A DNA stretch of 64,000 bases from SIRX01 sp965213905 (GTDB taxonomy: Bacteria; Actinomycetota; Rubrobacteria; Rubrobacterales; Rubrobacteraceae): contig OZ243922.1 in the NCBI GenBank assembly GCA_965213905.1, positions 1,426,001 through 1,490,000 of the forward strand, read 5' to 3'. A program made the position numbers and the translations under genes. The notes beneath the pieces are model-generated. The model ran no database searches. It worked only from the letters and a program-made list of their open reading frames with translations, and had not been told where the DNA came from. Of the stretch, positions 58,777-64,000 are shown piece after piece (position 1 is the first letter of the stretch; each line of letters begins with the position of its first letter).

Positions 58777-59148
58777 CTATCCGCCCAGGTCTAATGGGTC
58801 GGAGTAACCGTAGTGCTGGAACGCTTCCTTGCGGGCTTCGCCGTCGGGGACGTCGCCTTCAGAGTCGAACTCCGGCGAGTCCAGGATCTTCCGCTTGCTC
58901 TGCTCCACCTTTACGCCTTCTTCATCGGAGTTGGTTACCGCGTGTACCGGGATCAGGAAGCTCCGCTCTTCACCGGAGACCTCGATCAGGTGCGCCGTGC
59001 CGGGCTCTTCCCAGATGTAGACTTCCTCCACCGTGCCGATCTCTTCGTCGTTGCTGTCCAGGACTTTGCTACCCCCGACGTCCTGCCACTGTTCCCCGAC
59101 CTCGCCGTCGAAGTCTTCGAGCTTTACCAGGTTCGCTTCCTCAGCCAT
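58777..59148 (-). CDS. PRC-barrel domain protein
   Basis: From ATG 59148 this 123-aa protein has a PRC-barrel fold: GSKVLDSNDEEIGTVEEVYIWEEPGTAHLIEVSGEERSFLIPVHAVTNSDEEGVKVEQSKRKILDSP. The C-terminal segment (EAFQHYGYSDPL) is typical of YsxB-like stand-alone PRC proteins. The family occurs in RimM and photosynthetic reaction centres and often binds protein or RNA partners. AAAGG lies upstream of the start. It is not tightly linked to leuS. Confidence 0.85.
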   Translation of the reverse strand: MAEEANLVKLEDFDGEVGEQWQDVGGSKVLDSNDEEIGTVEEVYIWEEPGTAHLIEVSGEERSFLIPVHAVTNSDEEGVKVEQSKRKILDSPEFDSEGDVPDGEARKEAFQHYGYSDPLDLGG

Positions 59149-59285
59149 ACTCTGCAACCCTTTCTTCTAGCTCCACCTACCTTCGCTATTGGTTCCCGAA
59201 CGACCAAAGGACGAAACGCCGGCCACAACAGCCCCAGAAAAGCCGTCAGCGTAGAACAGCAATCTCAGCACCGCCACTATCCCGA

Positions 59286-59723
59286 CTATCGAAAGCCAGA
59301 CTGACTGGGAACCGTGGACAGGAAGATCTCACTAATCCGTGGAAAGCGGTGAGAGTCGGCAATGATCGTGCGCAAGAGTGCCAGATAATCCGCCTCCATA
59401 ATGGTGGTCAGGAGCTTCCGTGACAGCATAAAAGGCGCTTCCCGCAACTCCTCCGGGCTCCGCGGCTCTACACTCCTCGCTGATTCCAGGACTTTTGTCT
59501 GCGGGTTTTCGATAGTGAGCCGCGGCAGTACGTCTTCGAAGAGATCCTCCTTGCTCGGGTAGTACGCATACAAAGTCCTTTTAGAGACCCCAGCCTCCCC
59601 CGCGATAGCGTCCGTGCTGGCCGCAGCAAAACCCTGCTCCAGAAACACCCGCTGCACACCGGCCAGGATCTGTCCCCGCTTCGCCCGGGGCCTTTCCTCG
59701 ACCCCTTTGGACGCCGCCTCCAT
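59286..59723 (-). CDS. TetR-family regulator, short C-terminus
   Basis: The N-terminal 60 residues are a clear TetR helix-turn-helix (RGQILAGVQRVFLEQGFAAASTDAIAGEAGVSKRTLYAYYPSKEDLFEDVL). The ligand-binding part stops at about residue 145 (STVPSQSGFR), 40-60 residues shorter than the family norm. No continuation with TetR character is found in the other frames downstream, so it is truncated or a natural short form. A palindromic operator (AAACAGTACCGTTT) lies 24 bases upstream, implying it can control itself. Confidence 0.75.
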   Translation of the reverse strand: MEAASKGVEERPRAKRGQILAGVQRVFLEQGFAAASTDAIAGEAGVSKRTLYAYYPSKEDLFEDVLPRLTIENPQTKVLESARSVEPRSPEELREAPFMLSRKLLTTIMEADYLALLRTIIADSHRFPRISEIFLSTVPSQSGFR

Positions 59724-59746
59724 AAACCACCTTCTCTATGTAAACT

Positions 59747-59760
59747 AAACAGTACCGTTT
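59747..59760. promoter_or_regulatory. Candidate TetR operator
   Basis: AAACAGTACCGTTT (AAAC.GTAC.GTTT) with the flanking GTAAACT is a typical TetR half-site arrangement, 24-37 bases before the tetR start. Confidence 0.55.
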
Positions 59761-59836
59761 GTTGTTGCTTGAAGACGTGTTTTGTCGAGAAGTTGTCGAG
59801 GAAGTGGCGGTTTTTAAGGAAGGGTTGTTCGGAAGA

Positions 59837-60538
59837 TTAGACGAGCAGGACCAGCAGGATCAGGAGTGCGGCGGAAAGGGTGCAAGATACGTTGGTCAGC
59901 TCGTTTCCTATACGGGGCGAGAGGGCCCCGATCAGGCTGTCTACAATCGTCCCGATGAGGGCCGCGAACGTAACGAGTAGCGCCATTACCGCGCCGTCGA
60001 CCAGCCCGACCCAAAACCCGACGATAGCGGTCAGCGCCGCGGTCACGATACCGGCGATCGTGCCTGGTAGTGAGACGGCGCCGTCGGTGCCGGGTGGTAC
60101 TTTCGCGAAGGTGGTCGAAAGTCGCGGCGTGCTACCGGCCAGTTGCCCGACCTCGGACTCGGCGGTGTCGGCGAAGGCGGCTCCCAGGGAGGCGACGAAA
60201 GCGGCGGCGAAGGCCTCTGGGAACGGTGTTAGTGCGGCGAGCAGGGCGCACGCGACGGCGACGCCGGCGTTCGCCAGGGCGTTCTTCGTACCTCGCCTCC
60301 CTCCCCCACCCTCAGCCGTTCCGGCACTCTCTTTCCGCCGGTAGCCGACTCTCGTGAGCAAGGAGCCGCCAACCACGAACAGCGCGAGCACGGCGAACCC
60401 TTGCCATCCCAGTCCGGCGTAGATCAGGGCCGCCACCAAAAACCCTCCCGCCGCCCCGCCGCGGCTCACCATCCCGAGAAGATAGGCCAGCGCCGCAAAA
60501 GCGGCCGGAACTACTACCGCGGTGGCTAGAGAATTCAG
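59837..60538 (-). CDS. DUF92 (TMEM19-like) membrane protein
   Basis: About 233 residues with six to seven hydrophobic segments. Conserved parts include LLGMVSRGGAAGGFLVAALIYAGLGWQGFAVLALFVVGGSLLT, KNALANAGVAVACALL, FVASLGAAFADTAESEVGQL and GTDGAVSLPGTIAGIVTA, all DUF92 marks. Function is not known; relatives include phytyl-phosphate kinase-type VTE6. The start is unclear: a CTG at 60538, overlapping the upstream stop, gives the full first helix; ATG 60472 would lose it. The very long frame further upstream is only a shadow. Confidence 0.8.
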   Translation of the reverse strand: MNSLATAVVVPAAFAALAYLLGMVSRGGAAGGFLVAALIYAGLGWQGFAVLALFVVGGSLLTRVGYRRKESAGTAEGGGGRRGTKNALANAGVAVACALLAALTPFPEAFAAAFVASLGAAFADTAESEVGQLAGSTPRLSTTFAKVPPGTDGAVSLPGTIAGIVTAALTAIVGFWVGLVDGAVMALLVTFAALIGTIVDSLIGALSPRIGNELTNVSCTLSAALLILLVLLV

Positions 60539-60996
60539 TGGCGGCCCGGAGTTTTCCGTATACGCCCGAGGAGCCGTACGGCGTAGGCTTCGCCCTCGGT
60601 CTTTGGTGAGACCGGGACCAACGCGGGCAGAATGTCTCCGACCCGGATCCCCCCAGAGGTCAACCGTCCTACACCTTGGTATAGCAGCGAACCCGAGAGC
60701 GGGCTCGGCCTTTCGGGGGTGGCAACGACGATGCCGTACGGGTGGGAAGACTCGATATTTCCGGACACCCGGATTTCCTCCACCGTCTCCGGCCGATCCT
60801 GGCCGAGGACGAAAATACAAGCCGCCGAGTCTCCAGCAGGTGGTGCCTCCCCCGCCTCTAGGCTCTTCCAGCTGGCGGTGATGCCGGAAAGACCGGAGTT
60901 TAGCGCCGCGCGTGAGAGCGCCGACCAAACGTCTCCGGCCACCCGGAAAGCGGCCGGACTCTCGTAGTCCACCAGGATAACAACGGTATAACGCAA
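60535..60996 (-). CDS. Hypothetical alpha/beta protein (153 aa)
   Basis: Not recognised. It opens with a buried-looking strand and helix (YTVVILVDYESPAAFRVAGDVWSALSRAALN), later strands (ACIFVLG, GIVVATPE) and a basic C-terminus. It is cytoplasmic by sequence. The stop overlaps the proposed start of the DUF92 gene, so they are probably an operon. A structural-genomics-type alpha/beta fold is likely, but no family motif is visible. Confidence 0.55.
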   Translation of the reverse strand: MRYTVVILVDYESPAAFRVAGDVWSALSRAALNSGLSGITASWKSLEAGEAPPAGDSAACIFVLGQDRPETVEEIRVSGNIESSHPYGIVVATPERPSPLSGSLLYQGVGRLTSGGIRVGDILPALVPVSPKTEGEAYAVRLLGRIRKTPGRH

Positions 60997-61060
60997 AGCG
61001 ACAGGATGTTAGCAGAAGCCGCCGGTCAGGTTCCTGGGGACACGGGGTCACACACCCAGG

Positions 61061-61396
61061 CTACAAACCTTCTGCCTCGCGCTTCTCCAGCCTTTTCATA
61101 AACACGTCTATCTCTTTGATCGTCTGAAGGTCGCCGTTTCTCTGTGCCACCTCGCGGCCGGTCTCGAAGACCCGGCGGGCTTCGGCGTTTTCGTGGAGTT
61201 CGTAGTGGGTCCGTCCCAGCGTCCGGTACGCGACGGAGTAGTCCGGTTTGTTTTCTACGGCCCGGGACAGGTGCTCTTTCGCTTCCCCGTAGCGCTCCTC
61301 TTTGAACAGCTCGATGCCCAACGAACAAAGTACCATCGGGTTCTCCGGGTCCTTCGCAAGAAGTTTCCGGAACATGTCGGCGCGAGAAGTTTCCAT
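61061..61396 (-). CDS. TPR-repeat protein
   Basis: A 111-aa protein with about three tetratricopeptide repeats (FRKLLAKDPENPMVLCSLGIELFKEERYGEAKEHLSRAVENKPDYSVAYRTLGRTHYELHENAEARRVFETGREVAQRNG). The G-x2-L and A-x3-P positions are well kept. No signal or other domain. It probably scaffolds a protein complex. ATG 61396 is the start; the ribosome-binding site is weak. Confidence 0.82.
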   Translation of the reverse strand: METSRADMFRKLLAKDPENPMVLCSLGIELFKEERYGEAKEHLSRAVENKPDYSVAYRTLGRTHYELHENAEARRVFETGREVAQRNGDLQTIKEIDVFMKRLEKREAEGL

Positions 61397-61449
61397 GCCC
61401 CCCGTTTTAGCACGAAAATCCCTCGCCTGATAACATCGCCGCCTACGTC

Positions 61450-61773
61450 ATGGAGCCTAAACTACTGTTGAACGACCTGTCGAGATCTTCTGACCTCTCC
61501 CCCTTTCGCGAGCTTGTAGCCCCCCTCTCGGACTACGACCGCAAGCGTGGCAGCGACCTCATAAAAACCCTCTCCGTCTACTTCGACACCGGAACGAACG
61601 CCAGCGAGACGGCGGACCGGCTCTTCCTACACCGCAACAGCCTCCTGTATCGCCTAGAGCGCATACAGGAGCTGACTGGGCTAGACTTGAAGGACCCCGA
61701 GGCACGCCTCGCGCTGCAACTCGGACTACTAGCGAATAGAGAAGGAGACGAAAATGAAGCTCAGCACCCGTAA
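61450..61773 (+). CDS. Stand-alone PucR/CdaR-type helix-turn-helix protein
   Basis: This 107-aa protein is only the C-terminal DNA-binding domain of the PucR/CdaR family: DLIKTLSVYFDTGTNASETADRLFLHRNSLLYRLERIQELTGLDLKDPEARLALQLGLLA, preceded by a 40-residue helical lead. No ligand-binding domain is attached. Its last 20 bases overlap the start of the molbindin gene. The pair resembles a ModE regulator (HTH plus Mop/TOBE domains) split over two genes next to the molybdate transporter, so molybdate-responsive control is inferred. Confidence 0.75.
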   Translation: MEPKLLLNDLSRSSDLSPFRELVAPLSDYDRKRGSDLIKTLSVYFDTGTNASETADRLFLHRNSLLYRLERIQELTGLDLKDPEARLALQLGLLANREGDENEAQHP

Positions 61774-61972
61774 CCGGCTTCCCGGCACCGTCACCGAAAT
61801 CGTGAAGGACGAAGTCACGGCCAAAGTAACGCTCCAGGTCGGCGACAACCACGTCGTCTCGCTTATAACCCGCGAGAGCTGTGACGAGCTCGGCCTCGAA
61901 GAAGGCCAGCGGGCCTCCGCGCTCGTCAAAGCCACCGATGTCATGATCCTGACCGACGAAGGCCTGGCTTAG
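61754..61972 (+). CDS. Molbindin (Mop/TOBE domain) protein
   Basis: A 72-aa stand-alone Mop domain: KLSTRNRLPGTVTEIVKDEVTAKVTLQVGDNHVVSLITRESCDELGLEEGQRASALVKATDVMIL. SARNxLxGxV-type starts and the ITxxS...L-L--G--V-A--KAT end are diagnostic. Such proteins store or sense molybdate as hexamers, and the domain also ends ModE and ModC. ATG 61754 follows AAGGAGACGAAA. It overlaps the HTH gene and converges on modB, with 8 bases between the ends. Confidence 0.92.
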   Translation: MKLSTRNRLPGTVTEIVKDEVTAKVTLQVGDNHVVSLITRESCDELGLEEGQRASALVKATDVMILTDEGLA

Positions 61973-61980
61973 CTCCGTCG

Positions 61981-62829
61981 CTAGCCCCGGCTTCGCTCCT
62001 GGGCTTTCCTGGTTAGCAGACGGGCCGTCAGGATGACCACGAACGAGAAGCCCAGCACCAGCACCGAGAGGGCGACCGCCGCGTCCAGATCACGTTCGAA
62101 GGCCGCGTAGATCGCCAACGGCATCGTCTGCGTCACGCCCTGCAGGTTTCCCGCCAGGATGATCGTGGCCCCGAACTCCCCCAACGCCCGCGCCCACGCC
62201 GTAACCGCCCCGGCGACGAGCGCCGGGAACGCGAGTGGCACGGTGATGCTGGTGAAGACCTTGCCGCGCCGGGCGCCGTCGACCAGCGCCGCCTCCTCGA
62301 CCTCGCGGTCCACCTGGCCGAAGCCCACCGCCGCCTGCCTTACGTAGAAGTGCGAAGCTACAAAGAGTTGGGCCACCACCACGGCCGTGGTGGTAAGGCT
62401 GATCTGTATCCCAAAGACTTGCAGGTACTCTCCCAAGAGCCCCATGTTCCCGAACGCGAGCAACAAGGCTATGCCCGCCGCGCTCGGCGGCAGCACCGCC
62501 GGGATGTCTACGAGCGTATCCACGAGCCGTTTGCCGGGGAACTCGGCCCGCGACAGCACATAGGCCGCCGGCGTCCCGATCAGGAGCAGCACGCCCATCG
62601 TGATCGCCGTGGTCCGGGCGCTCAGGAGTAAGGCCTCCACGGCGACCGGCGAGGTCATGGCGCGCCAGGAACGCTCGTTCATGGTCCACACCACCAGGCT
62701 CAACACCGGGAGGCTTATAAAGCCCGCCAACAGCGCCAGCGCCCCAACACCTACGCCGGAGAACGCTATCTCCGACCGGAGGAACTTCCGGCGCTTCTTC
62801 TTTACTAATTTACCCGTTCGAACTCCCAC
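61981..62829 (-). CDS. modB: Molybdate ABC transporter permease ModB
   Basis: A 282-aa permease with five to six membrane segments and the EAA-loop EEAALVDGARRGKVFTSITVPLAFPAL, which contacts the ATPase. LPPSAAGIALLLAFGNMGLLG is the ModB-type helix after VDIPAVLPP. It pairs with ModA for molybdate uptake; no ModC ATPase gene is in the window, so the ATPase must come from elsewhere or beyond the region. The start at GTG 62829 overlaps the end of modA. Confidence 0.9.
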   Translation of the reverse strand: MGVRTGKLVKKKRRKFLRSEIAFSGVGVGALALLAGFISLPVLSLVVWTMNERSWRAMTSPVAVEALLLSARTTAITMGVLLLIGTPAAYVLSRAEFPGKRLVDTLVDIPAVLPPSAAGIALLLAFGNMGLLGEYLQVFGIQISLTTTAVVVAQLFVASHFYVRQAAVGFGQVDREVEEAALVDGARRGKVFTSITVPLAFPALVAGAVTAWARALGEFGATIILAGNLQGVTQTMPLAIYAAFERDLDAAVALSVLVLGFSFVVILTARLLTRKAQERSRG

Positions 62830-63614
62830 CCCTCCATCACGTTCTGGCCTTTCTGGCTGAGGACCAGATCCACCCACTCCCGCGCCGGCGCCGGGTGCGG
62901 GGCGTCACCCGTCACCGAGACTTGGTAGGTCGCGGTTACGTCGAATTCTTCCGGAACTTCGACCACCTTTATCTCGTCCTGAATTTCCGGCGTCACATCG
63001 CTCGCGTACACGAACGTCGCGTCTGCTTCACCTATAGCGACCCGGTTTGCCGCCGCCCGGACGTCGGCCTCGCGCGACACCACATTCTCCACGACCTGGT
63101 CGCCGAAATCGGCGCCGTAGCGCGTGCCGGCTTTTGCCAGGACTTCTTCCGCATAGCCGGCTATGGGAACTCCTTCCTGCGCCAGGACGAGGTCCAGGTT
63201 CGGCTTCGCGAGGTCTCGCAACGCCTCTACTCCGGCCGGGTTTTCTTCGGGAAGTGCGACTACCGTCGAGTTTTCGGCGAACACCCGCGCCCCGGATACG
63301 ACCCCGTGGTCCTTCGCCGCATCCATCTTGGCTTTATCCGCCGAAGCGAAGACATCCGCCGGCGCCCCCTGACGGAGTTGGGCGAGCAGCATAGAACTCC
63401 CGGCGAAGTTGAACCTGACCTCCACACCGGGGTTCCGCCGCTCATACTCTTCTCCCAACTCCTCGAAAGCGTCTGTTAGTGAAGAGGCAGCGAAGACCGT
63501 CAAGACCGCTGAGCCGGATCCATCATCCGCACCCGCCCCACATCCGGAGGACACGAGCGCCAAGGCTAGAAATCCGAAGGCTAGAAGAAGATGGGCGCAT
63601 GGGGTCTTATCCAC
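62805..63614 (-). CDS. modA: Molybdate-binding lipoprotein ModA
   Basis: The solute-binding protein of the molybdate transporter, 269 aa. It has a signal peptide with lipobox VSSGC (lipidated Cys at about residue 25), VFAASSLTDAFEELGEEYE, FNFAGSSMLLAQLRQGAPADVFASADKAKMD and the ligand-site region NSTVVALPEENPAG, EADATFVYASDV. Molybdate or tungstate is bound between two lobes outside the membrane. GTG 63614 follows GGGGAGG. Its modB partner overlaps the 3' end. Confidence 0.92.
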   Translation of the reverse strand: MDKTPCAHLLLAFGFLALALVSSGCGAGADDGSGSAVLTVFAASSLTDAFEELGEEYERRNPGVEVRFNFAGSSMLLAQLRQGAPADVFASADKAKMDAAKDHGVVSGARVFAENSTVVALPEENPAGVEALRDLAKPNLDLVLAQEGVPIAGYAEEVLAKAGTRYGADFGDQVVENVVSREADVRAAANRVAIGEADATFVYASDVTPEIQDEIKVVEVPEEFDVTATYQVSVTGDAPHPAPAREWVDLVLSQKGQNVMEGWEFERVN

Positions 63615-63690
63615 CTCCCCATGCTAGCCGTTTTCCGGGATCAAATTCTTCGGACACACTGCACGAACTTATCGCGGCCCGGGGAGGCTC

Positions 63691-63716
63691 CCTACGTGTA
63701 GGAACCTATGTGTAGG
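63691..63716. repeat. Tandem 12-bp palindromes CCTAYGTGTAGG
   Basis: CCTACGTGTAGG (63691-63702) and CCTATGTGTAGG (63705-63716) lie in tandem between the transglycosylase end and modA. A third relative (CCTACGGGTAGG) abuts the purine-permease operator at 51968. They could be regulator sites for molybdate or purine genes, or transcription-stop elements. Confidence 0.4.
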
Positions 63717-64000
63717 GGCCCATGCGCTTATCTTTTGCCAGCCGCCGGTAGCCCTCGGCCACACCCAGAACCTTCTTCACGTACCAATCGGCGTGGTTGT
63801 AGGAGTAGAGCGCGGCGTACCAGTCTTTTGGCGCGCCACCGGTTTTGAGGTACTTCGCAGCCGCCGGGATAGCGTCCTCCGGGTCCATAACGTTCGCCGT
63901 TCCGTCCCCGTTGCCGTCCACCCCGGAAGACTCCCAGGTCGAGGGCATGAACTGCATCGGTCCCATCGCGCCGGCGCTGGACGGGCCCATGTTTTCTCCG
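63706..64000 (-). CDS. Lytic transglycosylase, C-terminal part (cut by window end)
   Basis: The visible 97 residues are the end of a soluble lytic transglycosylase (SLT/MltB-like) domain: GPSSAGAMGPMQFMPSTWESSG, then DGNGDGTANVMDPEDAIPAAAKYLKTGGAPKDWYAALYSYNHADWYVKKVLG. GxMQFMPxTW and the YNHAxWYV stretch are hallmark segments. The catalytic glutamate lies before the window end. The enzyme cuts peptidoglycan glycan strands with 1,6-anhydro ends and acts outside the membrane. Confidence 0.9.
   Translation of the reverse strand, partial: GENMGPSSAGAMGPMQFMPSTWESSGVDGNGDGTANVMDPEDAIPAAAKYLKTGGAPKDWYAALYSYNHADWYVKKVLGVAEGYRRLAKDKRMGPYT

Noticed and set aside
59158..59285. Frame-shifted continuation of the TetR gene
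   Set aside because: All three frames were read; none resembles a TetR C-terminal domain.
60539..61051. Extension of the DUF92 frame
   Set aside because: It overlaps the 153-aa gene in another frame and reads as random Arg-rich sequence.
1..64000. tRNA, rRNA, CRISPR arrays or insertion sequences
   Set aside because: No tRNA T-loop with a matching acceptor stem, no rRNA segment, no regularly spaced repeats and no transposase-like frame were seen by eye; a computed tRNA scan would be decisive.

Overview
The window is chromosomal DNA from a high-GC Gram-positive, most likely a Rubrobacter-like deep-branching actinobacterium. This rests on the GC-rich codon use, a coenzyme F420-type luciferase-like oxidoreductase, two SARP/BTAD regulators, an actinobacterial-style Rex and LexA, a full aerobic purine-degradation cluster, and TAnnnT boxes lying only 6 to 11 bases before several start codons (leaderless or nearly leaderless mRNAs). 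The genus is inferred; the phylum is better supported. I found no rRNA, tRNA, CRISPR array or insertion sequence.

Layout. 1-13.4 kb: housekeeping and metabolism: a cut-off SDR gene, a broken MazG-like gene, an F420 oxidoreductase, a succinate-semialdehyde-type dehydrogenase, pabC/pabB (folate), queG (queuosine), a membrane J-protein, a zinc peptidase, an AMIN/Gmad2-like lipoprotein and an acetyltransferase. 13.8-26.7 kb: regulation and membrane: rex and lexA (convergent, each with a visible promoter and candidate operator), two paralogous SARP regulators (the second behind a c-di-GMP riboswitch and a translationally coupled 22-codon ORF), DUF2254, AI-2E-type and formate/nitrite-type membrane proteins, and a lipoprotein built of three tandem repeats. 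26.9-31.3 kb: glycine cleavage operon gcvPA-gcvPB-gcvT-gcvH under a tandem glycine riboswitch. 31.4-35.6 kb: an AT-richer accessory island with a cytosine-5 methyltransferase, a GHKL ATPase/PD-(D/E)XK nuclease and an EndoIII/MIG-like glycosylase, followed by a 43-aa lysine-rich protein gene. 35.7-43.7 kb: an amine (probably ethanolamine) operon using gamma-glutamylated intermediates, with a divergent GntR regulator and csaA. 43.7-56.1 kb: xanthine to ureidoglycolate: PucR, DUF3830, allB, allC, uraH, uox, uraD, a permease fused to a degenerate OHCU decarboxylase domain, a thiamine-binding-like protein, and xdhABC. 56.2-64 kb: leuS, a PRC-barrel protein, a short TetR, DUF92 and TPR proteins, a molybdenum block (HTH + molbindin, modB, modA), and a lytic transglycosylase cut by the window end.

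How they fit. Molybdate uptake (modAB) supports the molybdenum enzyme xanthine dehydrogenase. Two purine transcription units share an 18-bp palindrome of form TTTGT-N8-ACAAA. If the amine operon acts on ethanolamine it would release glycine and glutamate, and the glycine-riboswitch-controlled cleavage system lies about 5 kb away. The restriction-like island sits between the gcv and amine operons and is the clearest candidate for horizontal gain.
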